Shown here one piece after another: positions 50,349 to 59,086 of a stretch of 64,000 bases of DNA. The stretch is taken from the NCBI RefSeq assembly GCF_001425865.1, contig NZ_LMDS01000005.1, positions 546,683 to 610,682 on the forward strand. Reading direction: 5' to 3'. A model generated the notes under the pieces. The model saw only the letters and a program-made list of their open reading frames with translations. It searched no databases and was not told the origin of the DNA. Source of the DNA: Rhizobacter sp. Root404 (GTDB taxonomy: Bacteria; Pseudomonadota; Gammaproteobacteria; Burkholderiales; Burkholderiaceae_C). Position 1 is the stretch's first letter, and every line of letters starts with the position of its first letter. Made by a program: the position numbers and the translations under genes.

Positions 50349-53300
50349 GCGGGTTGAGGTTGCTTCGGCGTGCCGAGCGCGCGCAGCACGTCGCGGATCA
50401 ATTGCGCGCGGTCCTTGGGTTCGGGCGTGTCGCGCTCGATGCGCAGCTTGTCGTTGCCGGCCAGCTTGATGTGGCGGTTCTTCTGCACCAGCTCGATGAT
50501 CTTCAGCGCGTCGACCGGCGGGTTGGGGCGGAAGCTGATCACCATCAGCTTGGTGCCGGCATCGATCTTGGTCACGCCGAAGGGCTTGGCGAGCACGCGC
50601 AGGCGGTGGACGTCGAACAGCGTCTGGCCTTGCGGCGGCAGCTTGCCGAAGCGGTCGGTGACCTCCTCAAGCAGCGCGTCGATCTGCGCTGCCGCGTTCG
50701 CCGACGCGAGCCGCTTGTACAACGACAGCCGGGTGTGCACGTCGCCGCAATACGAATCAGGCAGCAGCGCGGGGGCGTGCAGGTTGATCTCGGTGGTCGC
50801 GGACAGCGGCGAGAGCAGGTCGGGCTCGACGCCGGCCTTCAGCGAGCGCACCGCCTCGGCCAGCATCTCGTTGTAGAGCTGGAAGCCGACTTCCATCATG
50901 TTGCCGCTCTGGTTGTCGCCCAGCACCTCGCCGGCGCCGCGGATCTCGAGGTCGTGCATCGCGAGGTAGAAGCCGGAGCCGAGCTCCTCCATGCTCTGGA
51001 TCGCTTCCAGCCGCATCGACGCGGCCTTGGTCAGGCCCTCGACGTCCGGCACCATCAGGTACGCATAAGCCTGGTGGTGCGATCGGCCGACGCGGCCCCG
51101 CAACTGGTGCAGTTGCGCGAGGCCGAACTTGTCGGCGCGCGACATCACGATCGTGTTCGCGCTCGGCACGTCGATGCCGGTCTCGATGATGGTCGAGCAC
51201 AGCAGCACGTTGTGGCGCTGGGCGACGAAGTCGCGCATCACGCGCTCCAGCTCGCGCTCGGGCATCTGGCCGTGCGCGATCGCGATGCGCGCCTCGGGCA
51301 CGAGCTCGGCCAGCTTGTCGTGGCGCGCCTGGATGGTCTCGACCTCGTTGTGCAGGAAGTAGACCTGCCCGCCGCGCTTCAGCTCGCGCAGGATCGCCTC
51401 GCGGATCGTGCCACTGGTCTCGGTGCGGACGAAGGTCTTGATCGCCAGGCGCCGCTGCGGTGCGGTCGCGATCACGCTCAGGTCGCGCAGGCCTTCCAAT
51501 GCCATGCCCAATGTTCTCGGGATCGGCGTGGCCGTGAGCGTCAGCACGTCGACCTCGGCGCGCATCGCCTTGATCGCCTCCTTGTGGCGCACGCCGAAAC
51601 GATGCTCCTCGTCGATCACCAGCAGCCCGAGCCGCTTGAACTTGACCTTGTCGCCGATCAGCGCGTGGGTGCCGACGACGATGTCGACCGTGCCGTCGGC
51701 CAGGCCTTCGAGCGTCGCCTTCACTTCCTTGCTGGAGCGGAAGCGCGAGATCTCGGCCACCTTGACCGGCCACTTGCCGAACCGGTCGGCGATGTTCTGG
51801 TAGTGCTGCTCGGCCAGCAGCGTGGTCGGCGCGAGGATCGCGACCTGCTTGCCGCCGGTCACCGCGATGAACGCGGCGCGCAGCGCGACCTCCGTCTTGC
51901 CGAAGCCGACGTCGCCGCACACGAGGCGGTCCATCGGCTGCGGCGAGACCATGTCCTGGATGACGGCGTGGATCGCGGCCTGCTGGTCGGGCGTCTCCTC
52001 GAAACCGAAGCTCGCGGCGAAGGCCTCGTAGTCGTGCGGCTGGAAGCGGAATGCGAAGCCCTCGCGCGCGGCCCGGCGGGCGTAGAGGTTCAGCAGCTCG
52101 GCCGCGGTGTCACGCACCTGCTCGGCGGCCTTGCGCTTGGCCTTGTCCCATTGCGGCGAGCCGAGGCGGTGCAGCGGCGCCTCGTCGGCGGCCACGCCGG
52201 TGTAGCGCGCGATCAGGTGCAGCTGCGCGACCGGCACGTACAGCGTCGCCTTGTCGGCGTATTCGAGGTGCAGGAACTCGCTGCTGCCATCGCCCAGGTC
52301 GATGTTGCGCAGACCGACGTAGCGGCCGATGCCGTGGTTGGCGTGCACGACGGGATCGCCGACCTTCAGCTCCGACAGGTCCTTGATCAGCGAGTTGACG
52401 TCGCTGACCTGCTCCTGCTTGCGGCGCCGCCGCGCGGTTGGCGAGGTCGCAAACAGCTCGGTCTCGGTGACGAACTGGATCGTGACTTCGTCGTCGGGCT
52501 CGAACCAGAAGAAGCCCTGCGCCAGCGGTGCCACCGCGATCGCGAAGTGCTGCTCGCCGGCGCGGAAGTCCGCCAGCGTCGCCACGCTAGGCGGCTCGAT
52601 CTGGCTGTCGCGCAGCAGCTCGAGCAGGCTCTCGCGCCGGCCCTCGGTCTCGGCGACGATCAGCACGCGGTGGCTCGTGCCGGCGACGTGATGCTTCAGG
52701 CGCGTCAGCGGCTCGGGCGCACCGCGGTCGACGCTCAGGTCGGGCAGCGGGCGCGCCCACGCCACCTCGTCGCGGCCGCGCAGCGCGAGCTGGGCGTGCC
52801 GGTTGCACAGCGCGAAGAAATCCTCGGCCTTCAGGAAGAGGTCCTCGGGCGGCAGGATCGGCCGTTCGCGGTCGGCGGCGAGGAAGCGATGGCGCTCGCG
52901 GGTGTCGGTCCAGAACTTCGCCAGCGCGTTGTCGATCTCGCCGTGCAGCACCAGCGTGGCCGGGGATTCGTCACCGCGGCCGAGGTAATCGAAGATCGTC
53001 GCGGTCTCGTCGAAGAACAGCGGCAGGTAGTACTCGATGCCGCCACTCGCCAGGCCGGTGCCGATGTCCTTGTACAACCGCACCTTGGTCGGGTCGCCCT
53101 CGAGCTTCTCGCGCCAGCGGGCGCGGAAGCGGGCGCGCGCGTCCTCGTCCATCGGGAACTCGCGGCCCGGCAGCAGCCGCACCTCGGGCACCGGGAACAG
53201 GCTGCGCTGGGTGTCCGGGTCGAAGGTGCGGATCGAGTCGACCTCGTCGCCGAACAGGTCGACGCGATAGGGCACCAGCGAGCCCATCGGGAACAGGTCG

Positions 53301-53803
53301 ATCAGCCCGCCGCGCACCGCGTATTCGCCGGGCGAGACGACCTGGCTGACGTGCGTGTAGCCGGCCAGCGTCAGCTGCGCCTTCAGGGCCGCCTCGTTCA
53401 GCTTCTCCTTCTGCTTGAAGTGGAACGTGTAGCCGGCCATGAAGCTCGGCGGTGCCAGGCGGACGAGCGCGGTCGAGGCGGGCAGCAGCACGACGTCGAC
53501 CTCGCCCTGGCGGATGCGCCACAGCGTGGCCAGGCGCTCGGAGATCAGGTCCTGGTGCGGCGAGAAGGTGTCGTAGGGCAACGTTTCCCAGTCCGGGAAC
53601 ACGGCGATCCGCAGCCCGGGCGCGAAGAACGGCAGCTCGGCTTCCAGCCGCTGGGTGTCCGCGGGTTCGGCGGTGATGATCGCGGTGATCTGCTGTTGCG
53701 CCGCCCGGGCCTGCGCGAAGCGCGCCAGCAACAGGGCATCGGCCGAACCGGTGGGGCGGGGCAGCGTGAAGCGTTTTCCGGATGCGATCTCGGGGAGTTG
53801 CAT
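50345..53803 (-). CDS. mfd: Transcription-repair coupling factor Mfd
   Basis: 1152-aa DNA translocase that removes stalled RNA polymerase and recruits UvrA. UvrB-like N-terminal part, RNAP-interaction domain near 480-560 (PVVHANHGIGRYVGL), then RecG-like translocase: GDVGFGKTEVA, LAPTTLLAEQH, VIDEEHRFGV, LTATPIPRTL and GRVGRSHHQAYAY. The length is typical. ATG at 53803 (MQLPEIASGKRF) is the usual N-terminus; the frame is open further upstream. Promoter region shared with ispD. Confidence 0.97.
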   Translation of the reverse strand: MQLPEIASGKRFTLPRPTGSADALLLARFAQARAAQQQITAIITAEPADTQRLEAELPFFAPGLRIAVFPDWETLPYDTFSPHQDLISERLATLWRIRQGEVDVVLLPASTALVRLAPPSFMAGYTFHFKQKEKLNEAALKAQLTLAGYTHVSQVVSPGEYAVRGGLIDLFPMGSLVPYRVDLFGDEVDSIRTFDPDTQRSLFPVPEVRLLPGREFPMDEDARARFRARWREKLEGDPTKVRLYKDIGTGLASGGIEYYLPLFFDETATIFDYLGRGDESPATLVLHGEIDNALAKFWTDTRERHRFLAADRERPILPPEDLFLKAEDFFALCNRHAQLALRGRDEVAWARPLPDLSVDRGAPEPLTRLKHHVAGTSHRVLIVAETEGRRESLLELLRDSQIEPPSVATLADFRAGEQHFAIAVAPLAQGFFWFEPDDEVTIQFVTETELFATSPTARRRRKQEQVSDVNSLIKDLSELKVGDPVVHANHGIGRYVGLRNIDLGDGSSEFLHLEYADKATLYVPVAQLHLIARYTGVAADEAPLHRLGSPQWDKAKRKAAEQVRDTAAELLNLYARRAAREGFAFRFQPHDYEAFAASFGFEETPDQQAAIHAVIQDMVSPQPMDRLVCGDVGFGKTEVALRAAFIAVTGGKQVAILAPTTLLAEQHYQNIADRFGKWPVKVAEISRFRSSKEVKATLEGLADGTVDIVVGTHALIGDKVKFKRLGLLVIDEEHRFGVRHKEAIKAMRAEVDVLTLTATPIPRTLGMALEGLRDLSVIATAPQRRLAIKTFVRTETSGTIREAILRELKRGGQVYFLHNEVETIQARHDKLAELVPEARIAIAHGQMPERELERVMRDFVAQRHNVLLCSTIIETGIDVPSANTIVMSRADKFGLAQLHQLRGRVGRSHHQAYAYLMVPDVEGLTKAASMRLEAIQSMEELGSGFYLAMHDLEIRGAGEVLGDNQSGNMMEVGFQLYNEMLAEAVRSLKAGVEPDLLSPLSATTEINLHAPALLPDSYCGDVHTRLSLYKRLASANAAAQIDALLEEVTDRFGKLPPQGQTLFDVHRLRVLAKPFGVTKIDAGTKLMVISFRPNPPVDALKIIELVQKNRHIKLAGNDKLRIERDTPEPKDRAQLIRDVLRALGTPKQPQPA

Positions 53804-53881
53804 GAAACCTTGGGCGCAAAAAGCAAAGCGCCCCGGCGGGGCCTTCAGACGTGGCATTCCCCGGGGCGAGCGATGGGGTCG

Positions 53882-53887
53882 ATTATA
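53882..53887 (-). promoter_or_regulatory. Candidate -10 box in mfd-ispD divergent region
   Basis: TATAAT on the minus strand, overlapping TATAGA-type sequence on the plus strand, 15 bp before the ispD ATG and about 80 bp before mfd. No good -35 for either. The mfd leader contains GC-rich inverted segments near 53830-53870 that may fold. Confidence 0.35.
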
Positions 53888-53901
53888 GAATTCGCGCGCC
53901 G

Positions 53902-54609
53902 ATGACGCCGACCTCCATCCCGGAAGCCCCGCCCCGCCTGTACGCCCTCGTTCCCAGCGCCGGTGTGGGCGAGCGCGCCGCGGCGGGCGGTCCCAAGCAG
54001 TACGCGACGCTGGCCGGCCGCAGCCTGCTCGGCCACACGCTCGCGGCGCTTCAGCAGGTCGAACGGCTGGCGGCGGTGCTGGTGGTCGTGAACCCCGTTG
54101 ATGCGCAGCACGCCGCACACCTGGCCGGCACCGGCGCGACCGCCGCGGCGGTCGGCGGCGCGACCCGCGCGCAGACCGTGCGCAACGGCCTGGACGCGCT
54201 GCTGGCCCGCGGCGCACGCGCGACCGACTGGGTGCTGGTGCACGACGCCGCGCGCTGCCTCGTCCGCCCCGAGTGGATCGATGCGCTGATCGACGCCTGC
54301 ATCGACGACCCGGTCGGCGGCCTGCTCGCGCTGCCGATCGCCGACACGTTGAAGTCGGAGCAGGAGGGCCGCGTCAGCGCGACGATCGACCGCCGCGGCA
54401 AATGGCAGGCGCAGACCCCGCAGATGTTCCGCATCGGCCTGCTGCGCGACGCGCTCGACCACGCCGGCGCCAACGTCACCGACGAGGCCAGCGCGATCGA
54501 GGCGCTGGGCCACGCGCCGAAGCTGGTCGCGTGCTCGGTCGAGAACTTCAAGATCACCTGGCCGGCCGACTTCGCGCTGGCCGAACGACTGCTGAGAACA
54601 CGCCCATGA
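53902..54609 (+). CDS. ispD: 2-C-methyl-D-erythritol 4-phosphate cytidylyltransferase
   Basis: 235-aa enzyme of the non-mevalonate isoprenoid pathway, joining CTP to MEP. LVPSAGVGERAAAGGPKQY is the nucleotide-binding signature, VLVHDAARCLV the metal-binding strand, and WQAQTPQMFR the substrate loop. ATG at 53902 is chosen over the open frame from 53851. Stop overlaps ispF. Confidence 0.96.
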   Translation: MTPTSIPEAPPRLYALVPSAGVGERAAAGGPKQYATLAGRSLLGHTLAALQQVERLAAVLVVVNPVDAQHAAHLAGTGATAAAVGGATRAQTVRNGLDALLARGARATDWVLVHDAARCLVRPEWIDALIDACIDDPVGGLLALPIADTLKSEQEGRVSATIDRRGKWQAQTPQMFRIGLLRDALDHAGANVTDEASAIEALGHAPKLVACSVENFKITWPADFALAERLLRTRP

Positions 54610-55109
54610 ACGGACCCCGCATCAGACCACCCCTGTGGCGCATTGGCGAGGGCTGGGACACGCATGCGCTGGTCGAGGGCCGGCGCCTCGTGCTCGGCGG
54701 CGTCGAGATCCCGCACACCCACGGGCTGATGGGGCACTCGGATGCCGACGCGCTGTGCCACGCCGTCACCGACGCCCTGTTCGGCGCGGCGGCGATGGGC
54801 GACATCGGCTTCCACTTCCCCGACACCGACTCGCAGTACAAGGGCGCCGACTCGCTCGCGCTGCTGGCGGAGGCGGCGCGCCGCGTGCGGGGCGCCGGCT
54901 GGCTGATCGGCAACGTCGACAGCACGATCATCGCGCAGGCACCGAAGATGGCGCCGCACATCCTCGGCATGCGCCAGCGCGTCGCGCAGGCGATCGGCGT
55001 CGCGGTCGATCAGGTCAGCGTGAAGGCCAAGACCGCCGAAAAGATGGGCCCTGTCGGGCTCGGCCAGGCGATCGAAGCGCGCGCGATCTGCATGCTCTGG
55101 AAGGGCTGA
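54606..55109 (+). CDS. ispF: 2-C-methyl-D-erythritol 2,4-cyclodiphosphate synthase
   Basis: 167-aa trimeric enzyme following IspD and IspE in the pathway. GEGWDTHAL supplies the zinc Asp and His, HSDADALCHAVTDALFGAAA the third ligand and active-site region, and FPDTD the cytidine site. KAKTAEKMG is the C-terminal signature. Operon with ispD through a 4-bp overlap; convergent with envZ, 19 bp apart. Confidence 0.97.
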   Translation: MNGPRIRPPLWRIGEGWDTHALVEGRRLVLGGVEIPHTHGLMGHSDADALCHAVTDALFGAAAMGDIGFHFPDTDSQYKGADSLALLAEAARRVRGAGWLIGNVDSTIIAQAPKMAPHILGMRQRVAQAIGVAVDQVSVKAKTAEKMGPVGLGQAIEARAICMLWKG

Positions 55110-55128
55110 ACCGGCCGGAGCAGGGCGG

Positions 55129-56457
55129 TCAAGGCGCCTTCTTGAGTCGGATGTGCGCCATCAACCCGCCGTCCGGTGCATTGGCGAGTTCGAACGTGCC
55201 GCCCATGCGCTGCACCGCCTTGTCGACGATCGCCAGCCCCAGGCCGGCGCCGGTCGCGGCGGTGCGCGCCGCGTCGCCGCGGAAGAACGGGGTGGTCAGT
55301 TGCGCCAGCTTCTTCGGGTCGGCGCCCTGGCCGAAATCGCGCACCGTCAGGATCACCCACGGCCCGGTGCGGGCGTAGCTGACCTGCACGCGGGCGATGC
55401 CGGTATCGGTCGAGCGGCCGTAGCGGCGTGCGTTCTCGAACAGGTTCTGCAGCACGCGGCCGAGCTCGATGTCGTCGGCCATCACCTTGGTGTCGATCGC
55501 CACGCGCGAGCTGATGCGGATCTGCGCCGGGTCGCGGAACGCCGCCATCTCCCGGTCCACGACGCTGCTGAGGTGCACCGGCATCATCACCGAGTCGCCG
55601 GGTCGCGCGTAGTCCATGAACTTGTCGATGATCGCGTCGAGCTGGTCGATGTCGAGCGCCATGTTCTGCTTGGCCTCTTCGTCGTGCACGCTCATTTCGG
55701 CTTCTAGCCGCAGCCGGGCCAGCGGCGTGCGCAGGTCGTGCGAGATGCCGGCGAGCATCACCGCCCGGTCCTGTTCGACCTTCGCCAACTCGCGCGCCAT
55801 CCGGTTGAAGCCCATGTTGACCTGGCGGATCTCGCTGGTCAGCGTGTTCTCGTCGAGCCGCGAGTCGAACTCGCCCTCGCGGATGCGGCTGGCGGCGAAG
55901 CTCAGTTCCTTCAATGGCTGGTTGATCAGGCGCGCGATCGCGGCCGAACCCAGCACCGTGGCGAGCAGAGCCATGCTGACCCACAGCGTCAACGTGTTCC
56001 ACAGGATCGGGCCGGCGCGGCTCGGGTCGGCCTGCAGCCAGAACGGGTCCTTCTCGATCGAGAAGCCGACCCACAGGCCGGGCGAACCGTTGACCGAGCT
56101 GGCGACCACGGTGTCCGGGCCGAGTTCGCGACGCAGCTCCTGGCCGATCGCGCGCGTGACGCGGTCGGTCTCGTACGGCTCCCACTTGTCGCCCGGCTCA
56201 CGCGGCGCGAGGCGCAGCGACTCCTGGTTCGAGATGCCCTTGATCAGCGCGACACGGTTGATGCCGTCGCTCGATTGCAGCGCGGCGCGCGCCAGCTTGA
56301 CCAGGCCCGCGATCTGCTGCCCCTGCTGGGTCGCGCGCGGCTCGATCTCGAGCGCACGGAAGGTCTGGGTCCAGGCGAAGACGCCGCCGACGAGCAGCAG
56401 CGCGATCAGGAAGAAGGTTCGCCAGAACAGGCTGAGCGCGACTTTTTTGGGCTTCAT
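55129..56457 (-). CDS. envZ: Osmosensor-type histidine kinase EnvZ
   Basis: 442-aa membrane sensor kinase. TM1 about 13-29, periplasmic domain to about 150, TM2 about 153-178, HAMP, phosphoacceptor H240 in AGISHDLRTPLARLR, N-box LQNLFENARRYG, DFGQGADP (G1) and GAGLGLAIV (G2). Phosphorylates the adjacent OmpR. The periplasmic part is smaller than or comparable to that of E. coli EnvZ. It follows ompR by 67 bp with a hairpin between. Confidence 0.93.
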   Translation of the reverse strand: MKPKKVALSLFWRTFFLIALLLVGGVFAWTQTFRALEIEPRATQQGQQIAGLVKLARAALQSSDGINRVALIKGISNQESLRLAPREPGDKWEPYETDRVTRAIGQELRRELGPDTVVASSVNGSPGLWVGFSIEKDPFWLQADPSRAGPILWNTLTLWVSMALLATVLGSAAIARLINQPLKELSFAASRIREGEFDSRLDENTLTSEIRQVNMGFNRMARELAKVEQDRAVMLAGISHDLRTPLARLRLEAEMSVHDEEAKQNMALDIDQLDAIIDKFMDYARPGDSVMMPVHLSSVVDREMAAFRDPAQIRISSRVAIDTKVMADDIELGRVLQNLFENARRYGRSTDTGIARVQVSYARTGPWVILTVRDFGQGADPKKLAQLTTPFFRGDAARTAATGAGLGLAIVDKAVQRMGGTFELANAPDGGLMAHIRLKKAP

Positions 56458-56482
56458 CGGGGTTTCAGGCTACCAGACAGGA

Positions 56483-56506
56483 CAACGGCTCCCGAGGGAG
56501 CCGTTG
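56483..56506 (-). terminator. Hairpin between ompR and envZ
   Basis: An 11-bp perfect inverted repeat CAACGGCTCCC/GGGAGCCGTTG with a 2-nt centre in the 67-bp ompR-envZ gap. The T tract after it (minus reading) is weak, so it may be a partial terminator or mRNA-stability element lowering kinase expression relative to regulator. Function inferred. Confidence 0.5.
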
Positions 56507-56524
56507 GTCAGTTCGCGGACTCGC

Positions 56525-57259
56525 TCACGCCGCGCCGTCCGGAACGAACACGTAGCCCACGCCCCAGACGGTCTGGATGTAGCGCGGCTGTGCCGGGTCG
56601 GGCTCGATCATCTTGCGCAGGCGCGAGATCTGCACGTCCAGGCTGCGGTCGAACGGCTCGAATTCGCGACCACGCGCCAGCTGGGCGAGCTTGTCGCGCG
56701 ACAGCGGCTGGCGCGGGTGGCGCACCAGCGCCTTCAGCATCGAGAACTCGCCGGTCGTCAGCGCGATCTGCTCGCCCTCCTTGCTCAGGCGGCGCAGCGC
56801 CAGATCGAACTCGAACGGGCCGAAGCTGACCGTCTGGGCTTCGAGCGCCGGCGCGCCCGGCGCCTCGAGCGTCGGGCGGCGGCGCAGCACCGCGTGGATG
56901 CGGGCCAGCAGCTCGCGTGGGTTGAAGGGCTTGGGCAGGTAGTCGTCGGCGCCGACTTCCAGGCCGACGATGCGGTCCACGTCCTCGACCTTGGCGGTCA
57001 GCATGATGATCGGGGTCAGGTCGTTCGCGGCACGCAGGCGGCGGCAGATCGAGAGGCCGTCCTCGCCGGGCAGCATCAGGTCGAGAACGATCAGGTGCAC
57101 CGTCTCGCGGGTCAGCAGGCGGTTCAGTGCCTTCGCGTCTTCGGCGAGCAGCACCTCGAAACCTTCCTGCGTCAGATAGCGGCGCAGCAGGTCGCGGATG
57201 CGGGCGTCGTCATCGACGACGACCACTCGGTCGGGGCGCGGGTTGGCAACAGCGGTCAT
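56525..57259 (-). CDS. ompR: Response regulator OmpR
   Basis: 244-aa regulator very close to enterobacterial OmpR along its length. Acidic patch VVDDDAR, phosphorylated D60 in LDLMLPGEDG, GADDYLPKPFNPRELL, and the winged-helix part with LSRDKLAQLARGREFEP and YIQTVWGVGYVFVPDG. Controls envelope genes in response to EnvZ. The start at 57259 (MTAVANPRP) is chosen; the frame is open to 57364 through the promoter region. Confidence 0.95.
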   Translation of the reverse strand: MTAVANPRPDRVVVVDDDARIRDLLRRYLTQEGFEVLLAEDAKALNRLLTRETVHLIVLDLMLPGEDGLSICRRLRAANDLTPIIMLTAKVEDVDRIVGLEVGADDYLPKPFNPRELLARIHAVLRRRPTLEAPGAPALEAQTVSFGPFEFDLALRRLSKEGEQIALTTGEFSMLKALVRHPRQPLSRDKLAQLARGREFEPFDRSLDVQISRLRKMIEPDPAQPRYIQTVWGVGYVFVPDGAA

Positions 57260-57273
57260 GCATTCAGCTCCAA

Positions 57274-57343
57274 ATTTGTAACAGAGCCGATTTTGGACAC
57301 GAAACCAAGCCGATTCTGCCCGGTTTGACCACCTGTTACAAAT
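57274..57343. promoter_or_regulatory. 11-bp inverted repeat between ompR and SIMPL gene
   Basis: ATTTGTAACAG at 57274-57284 and CTGTTACAAAT at 57333-57343 are perfect inverted copies, 48 bp apart. They lie in the divergent space between ompR and the SIMPL gene. The TGTTACA core resembles sites bound by OmpR-family regulators, so autoregulation and control of the SIMPL gene are plausible. Confidence 0.6.
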
Positions 57344-57419
57344 GCTTTGGCCCCGGGATTTCACCCCGTCGACCGGGGCTGAACGTATAAGCCTGCATCG
57401 TCAAACGGAGGTTTTCGCC

Positions 57420-58130
57420 ATGTCATTGCATTCCCTTCATCGCCGCGCGGCGCTGCTGCTCGCGCTCGTCGCGCCGTTCGCCTGGTCGGCGGAGGCGCCC
57501 CCGCCGCAGGGCGTCGTCAGCCTGTCGAGCAGCGCGAGCCTGGAAGTCGTGCGCGACCTGCTGAGCATCACGTTCAACACCACACGCGAAGGTCCCGACG
57601 CGGCGGCAGTCCAGGCGCAGCTGAAGCAGGCGCTCGACGCCGCGCTGACCGAGGCGAAGAAGGCGGCGCGGCCCGGGCAGGTCGAGGTGCAGACCGGCAA
57701 CTTCTCGCTCTCGCCACGCTACACGTCGAAGGGCGCCGCCAATGGCTGGCAGGGCAGCGCCGAGTTGATCGTGGAGGGCCGCGACATGCAGGCGATCGGC
57801 CAGCTCACCGGCAGGATCACGACGTTGACCATCAACCGTGTCGGCTATGCGCTGTCGCGCGAGCTGCGCGAGAAGTCCGAGGGCGAGGTCGCCGCGCAGG
57901 CGATCGCGCGCTACCGCGCCAGGGCCGCCGAGTACGCGCGGCAGTTCGGCTATGCCGGCTACACGATCCGCGAGGTCAACGTGTCGAGCAACGAGCAGCA
58001 GCCGATGCCGCGCGTGCTGGCGATGTCGGCGCGCGCCGCACCGGCACCGGCCGACGAGGCCCTGCCGGTCGAGCCGGGCAAGGGCGTGGTGATGGTCAAC
58101 GTCAACGGCACGGTGCAGATGACGAAGTAG
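57420..58130 (+). CDS. Periplasmic SIMPL-domain protein
   Basis: 236-aa exported protein of the SIMPL (DUF541/BP26-like) family. Signal peptide residues 1-24 (ALLLALVAPFAWSA). The SIMPL fold covers the rest: VQTGNFSLSPRY, LIVEGRDMQAIGQLTGRI and GYTIREVNVSS are typical. Members are periplasmic with unclear roles, some linked to oxidative stress. ACGGAGG stands 9 nt before the ATG at 57420. Divergent from ompR with the inverted repeat between. Confidence 0.92.
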   Translation: MSLHSLHRRAALLLALVAPFAWSAEAPPPQGVVSLSSSASLEVVRDLLSITFNTTREGPDAAAVQAQLKQALDAALTEAKKAARPGQVEVQTGNFSLSPRYTSKGAANGWQGSAELIVEGRDMQAIGQLTGRITTLTINRVGYALSRELREKSEGEVAAQAIARYRARAAEYARQFGYAGYTIREVNVSSNEQQPMPRVLAMSARAAPAPADEALPVEPGKGVVMVNVNGTVQMTK

Positions 58131-58183
58131 GGCACCGCGTCGGTCGCCGCTGCGGTGCGCGAGCAGGGCTTACGATCGTCGGC

Positions 58184-59086
58184 ATGAACGAAGCCGACCG
58201 CCGCGCCGCCGACGAACCCCGCCTCAATCACGTCCAGTGCCTGGGGGCGCGCGGGCTGCACCGTATGGCCTACTGGGAGTGGGGCGACGCCGCGAACCCG
58301 AAGGTGCTGGTGTGCGTGCACGGCGTCGGCCGCCAGGCGCGCGACTTCGACACGCTGGCCCGCGCGCTGCGCGACGAGTACCGCGTGGTCTGCCCCGACG
58401 TGGTCGGCCGCGGCCAGTCCGACTGGCTGGCCGACCCGGCCGGCTACGCGATCCCGGCGTACGTGGCGGACATGGTCACGCTGCAGGCCCGGCTGAATGC
58501 GCAGACGGTGCATTGGGTCGGCACTTCGATGGGCGGGCTGATCGGCATGGGCCTCGCGTCGCTGCCGAAGACGCCGATCGCCAGACTGGTGCTGAACGAC
58601 GTCGGCCCGGCGATCCGCTTCGAGGCGCTGAGCCGCATCAGCGGCTACCTCGGCCAGCCGCTGCGCTGGGCCAGCGTCGACGAGGCCGCCGACTACCTGC
58701 AGACGATCTCCGCGACTTTCGGCCCGCACACGCGCGAGCAATGGCTCGCGCTGTCGCGGCCGATGCTGAGGGCCGATGGCGACGGCTTCAAGCTCCACTA
58801 CGACCCCGCAATCGCGGTGCCGATCCGGGCGATGACGCCCGAGATCGCCGCTGCCGGCGAGAGGATGACCTGGGCGGCCTACGACGCCGTGCGCTGCCCG
58901 ACACTGTTGCTGCGCGGCGCCGAATCCGACCTGCTGGCGCGCGAGACCGCCCAGGCCATGACCGAACGCGGGCCGCGTGCGCGGCTGATCGAATTCGCCG
59001 GCGTGGGCCACGCGCCGACCCTCGTCGCGGCAGAGCAGGTCGACGCCGTGCGCCGCTTCCTGCTGGAGCCCGACCCCACCGCATGA
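58184..59086 (+). CDS. Alpha/beta-fold hydrolase
   Basis: 300-aa hydrolase. Oxyanion region VCVHGVGRQARDF, nucleophile Ser in GTSMGGLIGMGLA, catalytic acid region near LLLRGAESDLL and the His in GVGHAPTL. Cytoplasmic, no signal peptide; substrate not predictable from sequence. Overlaps relA by ATGA at 59083, so it is co-transcribed. Confidence 0.93.
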   Translation: MNEADRRAADEPRLNHVQCLGARGLHRMAYWEWGDAANPKVLVCVHGVGRQARDFDTLARALRDEYRVVCPDVVGRGQSDWLADPAGYAIPAYVADMVTLQARLNAQTVHWVGTSMGGLIGMGLASLPKTPIARLVLNDVGPAIRFEALSRISGYLGQPLRWASVDEAADYLQTISATFGPHTREQWLALSRPMLRADGDGFKLHYDPAIAVPIRAMTPEIAAAGERMTWAAYDAVRCPTLLLRGAESDLLARETAQAMTERGPRARLIEFAGVGHAPTLVAAEQVDAVRRFLLEPDPTA

